DNA of 38,115 nucleotides from the NCBI GenBank assembly GCA_024280815.1, contig JAJRPL010000222.1, forward strand, positions 1 to 38,115. Direction: 5' to 3'. The notes under the pieces are model-generated. The model searched no databases. It was not told the DNA's origin and saw only the letters and a list, made by a program, of their open reading frames with translations. The position numbers and the translations under genes were made by a program. Every line of letters starts with the position of its first letter. The stretch's first letter is position 1. Shown one piece after another: positions 1 through 7,614 of the stretch. This stretch comes from Bacteroidota bacterium. GTDB lineage: Bacteria > Bacteroidota > Bacteroidia > Flavobacteriales > Flavobacteriaceae.

Positions 1-113
1 TATAAATCCGCGTGTTCTAGGTTCTATAATCATTATGTTTATTTAGTTTTTGGATAATTAATAGTTAAACAGTAACAACAAAGTTAAGTTTTTAAAATTA
101 GATAGTCAAGTAC

Positions 114-137
114 AAAAAAAGCTCCGTTAAGGAGCTT
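114..137 (-). terminator. Intrinsic terminator of the PPIase gene
   Basis: The arms AAGCTCC (119-125) and GGAGCTT (131-137) form a perfect 7-bp stem with a 5-nt loop. Read on the minus strand, the stem is followed by a run of seven U residues (A tract at 114-120). It lies about 20 nt beyond the stop codon of the immunophilin gene. The remaining 113 bases to the window edge show no gene or motif that I can support. Confidence 0.8.
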
Positions 138-158
138 GTTTATTCGCTTGTGTTTGAT

Positions 159-1091
159 TTATTTAATAGCAACAAGTTCTACATCAAAGATTAAAGGAGT
201 ATTTGGAGGGATAACTCCACCTGCACCTCTAGAACCGTATGCTAATTCAGAAGGAATAACCATACGAGCTTTGTCACCAACTTTTAAAAGAAGAATACCT
301 TCATCCCAACCAGCGATTACTTGACCAACACCTACAGCAAAATCAATGGGTTGCTTACGTTTATATGAAGAATCAAATACAGTTCCGTCAAATAATTGAC
401 CTTTATAGTGAACAGAAACCATATCGCCTTTATTTGGCTTTTTTCCGTTTCCTTCTTGTATGATTTGATATCTGAGTCCACTTTCAGTTTTAATAAATCC
501 TGCTGATTCAGCATCTAAAATACTTTCTTGCTTTTGTTTTTCTTCAGCTTCACGTTTTTCTCTTGCACCTTCAAAAGTTCTAAAAGCCTCAATAGCATTA
601 AAGTTTTCAGCTGTAGTACCGACTCTTAAAATTTCTAGATTAGTTAATATATCGTCTTGTTGAATGGCATCAACAATGTCTTGTCCCTCAATGACAAAAC
701 CAAAAACGGTATGTTTATTATCTAGCCAAGGGGTTGCAATATGCGTAATAAAAAATTGACTGCCATTGGTTGCTGGTCCAGAATTGGCCATAGATAGCAC
801 GCCAGGTTTGTCGTGTTTTAATTCAGGATGAAATTCATCTTCAAAACTATAACCAGGGTTACCTGTACCTGTGCCTTGTGGGCAGCCACCTTGAATCATA
901 AAATCTGGAATTACCCTATGAAATTTTAATCCGTTATAATAAGGTGTCCCTTGTGGATGTATGTTGTTTTCTAATTTTCCTTCAGCCAAAGCGACAAAAT
1001 TACCAACAGTACCTGGTGTTTTGTCAAATGTTAAGTTAACTAATATATCACCTTTTGTGGTGTTAAATTTTGCGTATAATCCTTCAGTCAT
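159..1091 (-). CDS. Dual-domain peptidyl-prolyl isomerase (cyclophilin-FKBP fusion)
   Basis: The protein should catalyse cis-trans isomerisation of prolyl bonds during protein folding. Residues about 5-165 form a cyclophilin domain: the FHRVIPDFMIQGG block carries the catalytic Arg, and NGSQFFIT and NKHTVFG follow. A charged linker of about 35 residues (rich in E, K, R, Q) leads into an FKBP domain (about 200-310) with VSVHYKGQL, GTVFDSS, VIAGWDEG and the terminal IFDVELV strand. No signal peptide or lipobox is visible, so it is probably cytoplasmic. Its own promoter is seen at 1115-1145. Single-domain immunophilins are the norm. Fused immunophilins (FCBP/CFBP) are known from a few protists and from Flavobacterium, so the fusion fits the lineage. 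Both domain assignments are secure. Confidence 0.95.
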   Translation of the reverse strand: MTEGLYAKFNTTKGDILVNLTFDKTPGTVGNFVALAEGKLENNIHPQGTPYYNGLKFHRVIPDFMIQGGCPQGTGTGNPGYSFEDEFHPELKHDKPGVLSMANSGPATNGSQFFITHIATPWLDNKHTVFGFVIEGQDIVDAIQQDDILTNLEILRVGTTAENFNAIEAFRTFEGAREKREAEEKQKQESILDAESAGFIKTESGLRYQIIQEGNGKKPNKGDMVSVHYKGQLFDGTVFDSSYKRKQPIDFAVGVGQVIAGWDEGILLLKVGDKARMVIPSELAYGSRGAGGVIPPNTPLIFDVELVAIK

Positions 1092-1114
1092 TTTTTTATT
1101 TTTTTATGAGGGGA

Positions 1115-1145
1115 CAAATATACCTTATAAAAGGAATTATCCCAA
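1115..1145 (-). promoter_or_regulatory. Bacteroidota-type promoter of the PPIase gene
   Basis: On the minus strand, TTG (1145-1143) and TATATTTG (1122-1115) are separated by 20 nt. This matches the Bacteroidota -33 TTG / -7 TAnnTTTG consensus. The -33 element lies in the short palindrome CCAATATTGG (1142-1151). The promoter sits between aroC and the PPIase gene, so the latter need not depend on aroC readthrough. Confidence 0.65.
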
Positions 1146-1155
1146 TATTGGTTTG

Positions 1156-2217
1156 TTATAATTTCCTTGTTTTATCTAGTAAATAAAAATCTGCCAACAC
1201 CATTGCAGTTAAAGCCTCTACAATTGGTACAGCTCTTGGTATAACACAAGGGTCGTGTCTACCTTTACCTTGTACAGTAATCAATTTACCTTTATCATCT
1301 ATGGTTTCATATTTCTGTAGAAGTGTAGCTACAGGTTTAAAAGCAACCTTGAAATAAATATCCATTCCGTTAGAAATACCTCCTTGTATTCCGCCAGAAA
1401 GATTTGTTTTAGTTGAACCATCAGTGTTAAAAGCATCATTATGTTCAGATCCTTTTAATGTAGTGCCTTCAAATCCGCTACCATATTCAAAACCTTTTAC
1501 GGCATTTATTGTAAGCATAGCATGTCCTAATCTGGCATGAAGTTTGTCAAAAATAGGTTCGCCAAACCCGACAGGAACATGTTGAGCCACACAAGTAATA
1601 GTTCCGCCAATAGTATCTCCTTGTTTTTTTATTTGTTGGATGCTTTCAATTATTTTTTCTGCCAATTCAGTGTCAGGACAGCGAACTGCATTTGATTCCG
1701 TTTTTGAAAAATCTAATTCTTGATATGGTTTTTGTAGTGAAATATCACCAACAGAAGAGGTGAAAGCATTGATTTTAATATTTTTTAATAATTGTTTTGC
1801 TATGGCACCAGCAACAATCCAATTGGCAGTTTCTCGAGCGGAAGAGCGTCCGCCACCTCTATAATCTCGAAGTCCATATTTCTTGGTATAGGTATAATCT
1901 GCATGAGAAGGTCTATAAGTATTCTTTATGTCAGAATAATCTTTTGATTTTTGATTGGTGTTTTTAATTATAAAACCAATAGAAGTCCCAGTAGTCTTTC
2001 CTTCAAATATTCCAGATAAAAATTCTACTTGATCAGGTTCTTTACGTTGGGTAACAATTGCTGATTGCCCAGGTTTACGTCTGTCTAATTCATGTTGAAT
2101 AGCATTGAAATCTAGTTCTAATCCTGCTGGACAGCCATCAATAACTCCACCAATTGCTCCACCATGTGATTCGCCAAATGTAGTAAGTTTAAATAATTTT
2201 CCGATTGAATTGCTCAT
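1156..2217 (-). CDS. aroC: Chorismate synthase
   Basis: This enzyme converts 5-enolpyruvylshikimate-3-phosphate to chorismate, the last step of the common aromatic amino-acid pathway, using reduced FMN. At 353 residues it has the normal family length. Visible signatures are the N-terminal TFGESHG, RRKPGQS, the RPSHADYTY stretch, YRGGGRSSARET in the FMN/substrate site, and the C-terminal GRHDPCVIPRAVP. It starts with MSNSIGKLF, matching the usual chorismate synthase start. It is cytoplasmic housekeeping and unrelated to the polysaccharide locus downstream. Confidence 0.98.
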   Translation of the reverse strand: MSNSIGKLFKLTTFGESHGGAIGGVIDGCPAGLELDFNAIQHELDRRKPGQSAIVTQRKEPDQVEFLSGIFEGKTTGTSIGFIIKNTNQKSKDYSDIKNTYRPSHADYTYTKKYGLRDYRGGGRSSARETANWIVAGAIAKQLLKNIKINAFTSSVGDISLQKPYQELDFSKTESNAVRCPDTELAEKIIESIQQIKKQGDTIGGTITCVAQHVPVGFGEPIFDKLHARLGHAMLTINAVKGFEYGSGFEGTTLKGSEHNDAFNTDGSTKTNLSGGIQGGISNGMDIYFKVAFKPVATLLQKYETIDDKGKLITVQGKGRHDPCVIPRAVPIVEALTAMVLADFYLLDKTRKL

Positions 2218-2353
2218 TTGACAAAAATAGTAAAGATTTCATAGTATTGGTCAGTTATAAAAGGAAAATATCCACCTAAAGTTATTTTATATCGACTTTA
2301 GAGTTATAAAAATTATAGTATTAAAAAAAGATTAAAATAAGTTTGTTTTTCTT

Positions 2354-2383
2354 TTAACAAATTGAAAAAGCTTTCTATATTTG
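2354..2383 (+). promoter_or_regulatory. Promoter of tRNA-Ser
   Basis: A TAnnTTTG box (TATATTTG, 2376-2383) ends 10 nt before the tRNA 5' end. A TTAACA element at 2354-2359 lies 16 nt upstream of the box. The -7 box is a clear match; the -33 element is weaker. Confidence 0.5.
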
Positions 2384-2393
2384 CAACCGCTAT

Positions 2394-2478
2394 GGAGAAA
2401 TGGCAGAGTGGTCGAATGCGGCAGTCTTGAAAACTGTTGAGGGTCACACCTCCGGGGGTTCGAATCCCTCTTTCTCCG
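2394..2478 (+). tRNA. tRNA-Ser(UGA)
   Basis: The acceptor arms GGAGAAA (2394-2400) and TTTCTCC (2471-2477) pair, with discriminator G at 2478. The D arm, an anticodon stem GCAGT/ACTGT, a loop CTTGAAA carrying anticodon TGA, a long class II variable arm and the TTCGAATC T-loop are all present. The long variable arm and the anticodon identify serine. The 3' CCA is not fully encoded (GCA follows the stem). It is flanked by its own promoter and terminator and points toward the converging catabolic operon. Confidence 0.97.
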
Positions 2479-2484
2479 CAAAAG

Positions 2485-2514
2485 AAAACCCGCAGCGTTG
2501 TTGCGGGTTTTTTT
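2485..2514 (+). terminator. Intrinsic terminator after tRNA-Ser
   Basis: The arms AAAACCCGCA (2485-2494) and TGCGGGTTTT (2502-2511) form a 10-bp stem with a 7-nt loop, ending in a run of seven T residues. It lies directly downstream of the tRNA. The following 127 bases to the 3' end of the next minus-strand gene hold no recognisable gene. Confidence 0.9.
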
Positions 2515-2641
2515 ATGGTTGTATTACATTTCCTTTTGAGACCAAGAGAGCAACGAATAATCCCTAAAAGCAAAGTTTAAAGGAGTAAGTTTTATTTTTA
2601 AAAGAAGTTGGTTCTTAATAAAGAAATTATTTTAGAATTAT

Positions 2642-3595
2642 TTAAAAAAAAGAGAATAGTTCTTTCGGGTTATCGAAAAATATTTTTTGATAATAAGCTG
2701 ATAACCCTTTTGATTTTAAAAATTTTGGTATCGTATCAATTAAATAAGTCAATCCTGGGCCGCCTTCATAACTTTTCCAATAGGCACTTTTAGCCATATC
2801 CATACCTAAAGTAATTTGATTTGGATACTTTTCTAATAATTCTTCTAAAAAGAAAAAAGTCCAATTTTTATCGTCTTTTTTCCAGCGGAAAGCACTATCA
2901 TATTCAATTTTAACACCTGTATCTAACACACTTTTTTGATAATTTAGGTCTTTATTTCTATCAACATGAGAAAGTACTACATGTTCTAGTTTCGCTCCTA
3001 GTTTCTCAAAAAGTAGAGCTTGTTCTAAAGCCTGATTTCCAAAATTTGTATGGGTTAGAATGGGAGCTCCAGTTGCTAAGTGCGTATTGACAACAGCACG
3101 AAATATTTTTTCTTGGTGTTTAGTGAATTTCTCATTTCCTGTTGCCAGTTTAATCAAGCCTGCTTTGTGATTTGTCCGTTCAATAATAGGAGAGGAGTAA
3201 TCGTGTTTATCTATACCTTCTTCAATATCTGCGATAAATAAATCAGTGAGTTGATCTTCTGTAAGGTTGTATCTCCAATGATTTTTAGGATAGTATATTT
3301 CAAGATGAATACCTGTTGGTACCACGATATTAACATCACTTTTTTGACTTACTTCTGCAGATAAAATTGGATTTCTACCAGCATTAACAGGCATGGTGTC
3401 AATAACTGTCCGTCCTCCAGCAGTATAGAAATTTTGCAATTCATCTGTTATTTTTTTTGAGTCATTCAATAAAAACTCTGGATGCCCTGCGGTTACATAA
3501 CAATCGTCAATAATGATATGTTCATGTGCATAGGTGAGTCCCATTTCTGATATTGGTTTGTCTCCTAATATGGTTCTAAAAAATGATTCTTTCAT
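2642..3595 (-). CDS. Phosphotriesterase-family metal hydrolase, probable sugar lactonase
   Basis: This is a member of the amidohydrolase-fold phosphotriesterase (PTE/Php) family, 317 residues, cytoplasmic. The binuclear metal ligands are visible: HEH at 24-26, the carbamylated-Lys position in LIKLATG (K149), THTN (H182), LSHVD (H210) and the Asp in GMDMA (D266). Characterised relatives are lactonases, including sugar-lactone and phospho-sugar-lactone hydrolases. This suggests it opens a lactone made by an upstream dehydrogenase. It is the last gene of the minus-strand operon, 77 nt after the FAD-oxidoreductase gene. The family is sure. The substrate is inferred only from the dehydrogenase, kinase-like and SIS genes upstream. 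Confidence 0.85.
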   Translation of the reverse strand: MKESFFRTILGDKPISEMGLTYAHEHIIIDDCYVTAGHPEFLLNDSKKITDELQNFYTAGGRTVIDTMPVNAGRNPILSAEVSQKSDVNIVVPTGIHLEIYYPKNHWRYNLTEDQLTDLFIADIEEGIDKHDYSSPIIERTNHKAGLIKLATGNEKFTKHQEKIFRAVVNTHLATGAPILTHTNFGNQALEQALLFEKLGAKLEHVVLSHVDRNKDLNYQKSVLDTGVKIEYDSAFRWKKDDKNWTFFFLEELLEKYPNQITLGMDMAKSAYWKSYEGGPGLTYLIDTIPKFLKSKGLSAYYQKIFFDNPKELFSFF

Positions 3596-3672
3596 TTTGT
3601 TAATTTATCTAGTTATTACACAGAGTTTTGTTCATAGAGTATTTTTATTATAAACTGTTACTACCTACTGAA

Positions 3673-5034
3673 TTACTTATTATTTCTCCATCCATCACGT
3701 GAAATATTTGCGACTTTATCAGGTTGTTCTAATATTGCACCTTGTGCGATTAAAGTGTCTTGTAATTTCGAAACATTTACATTGTTGGCTTCACAATCTG
3801 TATCTAAAGACTGTACTGCAGCAAAACCCACTGTTTGTCCCATGCTCATGGTTTGTGCCATAGATCTACACGAAGCATGTGCATCATGTGTGGCAGAAAA
3901 ACAACGACCTGCTACCCATATGGTTGCACTGTCTTTTGGAACTAATGTTCCATAAGGCACTCCATAAGTGCCTCCATCTGGTACGTACTGCCAAAAGGTT
4001 TCCGATTTTCCATCGGCAGATTTTCGATGGTCTTCGATGGGTGCTCCACATAAAAAGACTTGATCTTTAAATTGTTTGGCAGTCATGCAGTCTTCTTTTG
4101 TTAATCGGTATTCTCCATAAACTCGTCTTGTCTCTCGAACACCTATTTGATTTGATAATCCGATAATTTTGGAATCTTGATAGCCTGGTATTTCAGCTCT
4201 AAAAAAATCTTCAAAAATAAAGGATTGTCTTCTCCCTTCAATTTCTGCTTTGGTAATTCCTTCAGGGTCTAGTGGGTCAAAATCGACCACTTTAACAGCT
4301 ACGGTAGAAATACATTTTGGTTGACACATTTCATGTGCAGAGCCTTCTTTTCTAGGTAAGGGATGTTTACCAGAAATATAAGCATCACCCATTTTTTGTT
4401 TTAGTATTTTTTTTCCTCCTGCAGCTTCAAATTCGGTTAAATTTACATTTGCCATTCTAAAAATGGTGGTCATGCTTTGTGCAGGTTCTTTTTCGCCAGC
4501 TTTTTCGTAAGGGATATCTGCCCAATGACAATAATCAGCATCGCCAGAAGCATCAATAATTCGTTTTGCCGTAATTTCAAAAAAACCTAATCCCTTGTGG
4601 AACATTATACAGGTAGAAATTTCTCCTTTATTTTCAACACCAACTAAAGTGGAATGATAAAAAATTTGAATGTCATTCTTAACTAATAAATTATCCCAAA
4701 CTTCTTTTAGCTTTTCAGGATTGTAATTTACACCAGTTCCAGCACCATAGGTGTTCGGGCGTAAAAATATATTACCCGATTTATTCAATTCATTAACAAC
4801 TAAATCTGGCAGACCACCTACAATTTTTTTTGGTGTATCAGAAGGTGTAAAAAAGCCATAAAAGGTATCAAGCATTTGCGTGGAAGTACCACCTGCAAAC
4901 CCATACCTTTCTACAATGGTAACTTTGTATTTACCTTGACTTGCAGCAATAGCAGCCATAGCACCTGCACTACCACTACCTATTACTAGAATGTCAGTCT
5001 TATATGATTTCTGTATTGAGGTTTTAAAATTCAT
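3673..5034 (-). CDS. FAD-dependent oxidoreductase (FAD_oxidored/PF12831 type)
   Basis: This flavoprotein has an N-terminal Rossmann dinucleotide motif (DILVIGSGSAG, residues 14-24) and an acidic strand end (TIVERYG). A second FAD-binding stretch lies near the C terminus (TIWVAGRCFSATHDA). IIDASGDADYCHWA is typical of the FAD_oxidored family, whose members occur in many Bacteroidota and Planctomycetes sugar-catabolic clusters with mostly unknown substrates. I chose the ATG at 5034, which lies 1 nt after the stop of the SIS gene and gives a standard N terminus. An in-frame ATG at 5061 would add nine residues and overlap the SIS gene. It probably oxidises or dehydrates a sugar or sugar-acid intermediate; the exact reaction is unknown. 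Confidence 0.85.
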   Translation of the reverse strand: MNFKTSIQKSYKTDILVIGSGSAGAMAAIAASQGKYKVTIVERYGFAGGTSTQMLDTFYGFFTPSDTPKKIVGGLPDLVVNELNKSGNIFLRPNTYGAGTGVNYNPEKLKEVWDNLLVKNDIQIFYHSTLVGVENKGEISTCIMFHKGLGFFEITAKRIIDASGDADYCHWADIPYEKAGEKEPAQSMTTIFRMANVNLTEFEAAGGKKILKQKMGDAYISGKHPLPRKEGSAHEMCQPKCISTVAVKVVDFDPLDPEGITKAEIEGRRQSFIFEDFFRAEIPGYQDSKIIGLSNQIGVRETRRVYGEYRLTKEDCMTAKQFKDQVFLCGAPIEDHRKSADGKSETFWQYVPDGGTYGVPYGTLVPKDSATIWVAGRCFSATHDAHASCRSMAQTMSMGQTVGFAAVQSLDTDCEANNVNVSKLQDTLIAQGAILEQPDKVANISRDGWRNNK

Positions 5035-5035
5035 T

Positions 5036-5821
5036 TTATTTTTTATTTCCAACGTTCTCATAAAGTTTAGACATTAAATGAGCATGTTCATCATAAGCAC
5101 CTTCAAATAATTCAACAGCACGTTCATCACCAATAATTTTTCCACTACTTAATACTTTTGGTATTTTTCCATTTTGCACTAAGATATTGGAAATTTCTGC
5201 TTTTAGAGTATTGATAATCAGCACACCTCCTAAGGTTGATCCTGGGGAAACAGGTGTGTCTAACCCGTTAATTTGTATCATCGCATCTCCTAAAGGAGCT
5301 CCTGTATCTAAGACATAATCAGCAAAATCGATTAATTTTTTACCATCTTTATGTTTAGAAGTACTACCTTCTAGATGCAGACTACTCACTAATGCGACTA
5401 CTTTTACATTCAGTTTTTGAAATTCTTCTGCCATTTCAATGGGAACTACATTGCATCCGCTTGACGAGATAACTAATGCAGTATCTTGGTCTGAGATATC
5501 AAAATTTCTTAAAATTCTACCTGCAAAATTGGGTACATTTTCTAAAAACATGGCTTGACGTTGTCCGTTAGCACCTGTAACCATCTGATGACTAGAAAGA
5601 GAGTGCTCTACAATGGGATTAAAGCCTGGAAAAGAACCATATCTTGGCCACATTTCTTCTACCATCATTCTGCTGTGTCCTGATCCGAAAAGATGTACCA
5701 TTCTACCATCTAAAATAGATTTTGCAAATATTTGTGCTACTTCTTGAATTTTAGCCTCTTGTTTTTCTACTATTGAAATAATTTCTTTTCCTTTTTGTAA
5801 ATATTGTTGTGTATAGCTCAT
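5036..5821 (-). CDS. SIS-domain sugar-phosphate-binding protein (UPF0309-like)
   Basis: This 261-residue SIS-domain protein should bind a phosphosugar. The phosphate-binding loops are HLFGSGHSRMMVEE (about 44-57) and VISSSGCNVVPIEMA, followed by VVALVSSLH. The order and spacing resemble the UPF0309 / sugar isomerase domain group (SIS_2) rather than GmhA or KdsD. No CBS or DNA-binding domain is attached. It is separated by a single base from the ROK gene upstream and from the FAD-oxidoreductase gene downstream, so translation is probably coupled. A plausible role is isomerisation or ether/aldol processing of the phosphosugar made by the ROK protein. That role is inferred from context. Confidence 0.85.
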   Translation of the reverse strand: MSYTQQYLQKGKEIISIVEKQEAKIQEVAQIFAKSILDGRMVHLFGSGHSRMMVEEMWPRYGSFPGFNPIVEHSLSSHQMVTGANGQRQAMFLENVPNFAGRILRNFDISDQDTALVISSSGCNVVPIEMAEEFQKLNVKVVALVSSLHLEGSTSKHKDGKKLIDFADYVLDTGAPLGDAMIQINGLDTPVSPGSTLGGVLIINTLKAEISNILVQNGKIPKVLSSGKIIGDERAVELFEGAYDEHAHLMSKLYENVGNKK

Positions 5822-5822
5822 T

Positions 5823-6725
5823 TTATTTCATCGATTTTTGTTTTGCAAATAATGCAGCACCAACGGCACCTGCAAAATTTCCATATTGTGCTTTTTTTAT
5901 TGTTGTTTGATGATTATCGGGTCTCCATTCATACAAAGACATAAATTTATTGAGTGGATTAAATAAATCATCATCTGCATCAGTAATGCCACCGCCAATA
6001 ATAATTAATTCGGGAGATAGTGTGTTAATTAATGACGACAAACCTGTTGCTAGTTTTTGGATAGATGATAACCACCAATAGCTAGCTAATGGGTCGTTAT
6101 TTTTATAAGCAACCACCAAATCTTTTGTAGTTTTAAATTTCCCATTGGTTCGCTCTTCAACAGAAAAATTACCAATAGCATATTCTAAACTCCCCACCAT
6201 ATTTGTCATGGTTGTCGCTCCCATATGATTAACGGTTATATGTCCTAAATGACCTGCTCGTTGAATACAACCCTGAAATATTTTTCCATTTATAATAACG
6301 GCACCACCAACACCAGTACCAAGTGTAAGTAGTATCATATGTTCAATTTTATTTTTGTAAAACGTTTCATATTCGGCAAGGCAGGCAGCATGTGCATCAT
6401 TAATTACATGAATATTTCTATTTAAATGAATAGACCAATTAAACTTTTCTAAGCCTTTGAGTCTTTCAGGCATGGTTAGTATTTGCGTATTTTCTATATC
6501 TACTAAACCTGGTGCAGAAATACCACACTGTAAACTATTGACATTACCATTTTCAAATTTTTGAGTTTTACTATCGATTAAATTGATAATATTCTGTTTC
6601 CATTTTTCTGGATTGGTTGATGAATCTTCCGTAGGAATACTTTCTTTATCTAGAATTTCTCCTGTATCATTGAGTACAACAGATTTGATATTTGTACCTC
6701 CAATGTCTATGCCTAAATATTTCAT
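5823..6725 (-). CDS. ROK-family protein, divergent sugar kinase
   Basis: A 300-residue ROK-fold protein. The N-terminal phosphate-1 loop (GIDIGGTNIKSVVL), the catalytic-base region (VINDAHAACLAE), phosphate-2 (LLTLGTGVGGAVIINGK) and the adenosine loop (LIIIGGGI) are present, so nucleotide binding is likely. The usual GEIGH sugar-binding segment reads GHLGH, and the zinc-binding CxCGxxGC cluster is absent (ATTMTNMVGSLE stands in its place). The protein may therefore phosphorylate a substrate other than glucose or N-acetylhexosamine, or may have lost kinase activity. There is no helix-turn-helix, so it is not a NagC/XylR-type regulator. It is tightly coupled to the SIS gene, consistent with kinase then isomerase steps. 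Confidence 0.85.
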   Translation of the reverse strand: MKYLGIDIGGTNIKSVVLNDTGEILDKESIPTEDSSTNPEKWKQNIINLIDSKTQKFENGNVNSLQCGISAPGLVDIENTQILTMPERLKGLEKFNWSIHLNRNIHVINDAHAACLAEYETFYKNKIEHMILLTLGTGVGGAVIINGKIFQGCIQRAGHLGHITVNHMGATTMTNMVGSLEYAIGNFSVEERTNGKFKTTKDLVVAYKNNDPLASYWWLSSIQKLATGLSSLINTLSPELIIIGGGITDADDDLFNPLNKFMSLYEWRPDNHQTTIKKAQYGNFAGAVGAALFAKQKSMK

Positions 6726-6745
6726 TTTTTATTTCATTTTACCAC

Positions 6746-6798
6746 TCCCGAATCGTCGGGAAACTAATTTTGTTTTACTTCGTAAATATTTAGTTTCC
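6746..6798 (-). other. Intercistronic overlapping stem-loops
   Basis: Between the SDR and ROK genes lie two inverted repeats. TCCCGA/TCGGGA (6746-6751, 6756-6761) has a 4-nt loop. A 9-bp outer stem GGAAACTAA/TTAGTTTCC (6759-6767, 6790-6798) encloses a smaller TTTAC/GTAAA hairpin. The two structures share bases 6759-6761, so they compete or stack. No clear U tract follows, so processing, stabilisation or attenuation is as likely as termination. The adjoining 6799-6826 stretch has degenerate ACTAA/ACTGA repeats. Confidence 0.5.
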
Positions 6799-6826
6799 TG
6801 GTTAACTACTAACTGAGCACTGAATA

Positions 6827-7609
6827 CTAATACTGCCCTTCACTTATTGTCCATCCGCCATCAACCGCCAAAACTTGCCCAGTTGTAAACTTAGAAGAAG
6901 GTGAAAGAAACATTAATACTGCATCGTTAAGATCATCAGGATGTCCTGACCGTCCGCCATCTAAAGGTTGTTTAGTTTTTAAAAAGTTCTGAATTTCATC
7001 ATTTTCAACGGCTCGTTTTGCCATAGGTGTAGCAAATAAACTAGGTGCAATTACATTTACTCGAATATTGTCAGTGGCATAATACGATGCTATCGATTTT
7101 GAAAAACCAATAATAGCCGACTTGGTAGCTGCATAAGCATGGGTTACAAAATATTTTGGAGAAGGTGAGTATCCTAATACCGATCCCATATTTAAGATAA
7201 CACCTGATTTTTTATGCTCTAAAAAATAAGTAACCATGGCTTTATTAGAAAGCATCATAGAGGTAAGGTTAAGTTCAAAGGTTTTATTCCACCCTTCTAA
7301 GGTTAATTTGTCTAATGGACCGTCTCCAAATCGTCTTCCACTACCACCAGCGACATGAAAAAGCCCCGTAATTGTCCCAAACTCTTGATGTGCCTTTGTA
7401 ATTGCTTTTTCAATAGTTTCAGGATTTGTTGCATCACCACTTAGCACCAAACAATTCGAACCTAACTGTTCTTGAGCTTTTGCACAACTTTCTTTATTTC
7501 TACCAATGGCTATAATTCTAGCCCCTTCTTTTTGTAAGGCAAGGGCAGAGGAGAGTCCCATTCCAGTGGTACCTCCCATAATAATATAGTTAGTGTTTGT
7601 AAAGTTCAT
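6827..7609 (-). CDS. Short-chain dehydrogenase/reductase (SDR), probable sugar dehydrogenase
   Basis: A classical SDR of 260 residues. The cofactor loop is GGTTGMGLS (12-20). The catalytic residues are Ser143 (LNMGSVLG), Tyr159 and Lys163 (YAATK), with Asn114 in FELNLTS, and the C-terminal GQVLAVDGGWT is present. It should oxidise or reduce a hydroxyl or keto group with NAD(P)(H). The start MNFTNTNYIIMGG sits 5 nt after the gntR stop codon, so it is the first enzyme gene of the operon. In oxidative sugar pathways such as that for L-fucose, an SDR makes a lactone and a lactonase opens it. The PTE-family gene at the operon end would fit that pairing. Substrate not determined. Confidence 0.85.
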   Translation of the reverse strand: MNFTNTNYIIMGGTTGMGLSSALALQKEGARIIAIGRNKESCAKAQEQLGSNCLVLSGDATNPETIEKAITKAHQEFGTITGLFHVAGGSGRRFGDGPLDKLTLEGWNKTFELNLTSMMLSNKAMVTYFLEHKKSGVILNMGSVLGYSPSPKYFVTHAYAATKSAIIGFSKSIASYYATDNIRVNVIAPSLFATPMAKRAVENDEIQNFLKTKQPLDGGRSGHPDDLNDAVLMFLSPSSKFTTGQVLAVDGGWTISEGQY

Positions 7610-7614
7610 AGTCT

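Noticed and set aside
2313..2573. Minus-strand reading frame of 86 codons across the tRNA
   Set aside because: It contains the GIRTPGG / CRIRPLCH pattern that results from translating a tRNA-Ser gene on its antisense strand; the tRNA explains the sequence.
5035..5061. Longer start for the FAD-oxidoreductase at 5061
   Set aside because: It would overlap the SIS gene and add nine residues before a normal N terminus; the ATG at 5034 fits the operon spacing.
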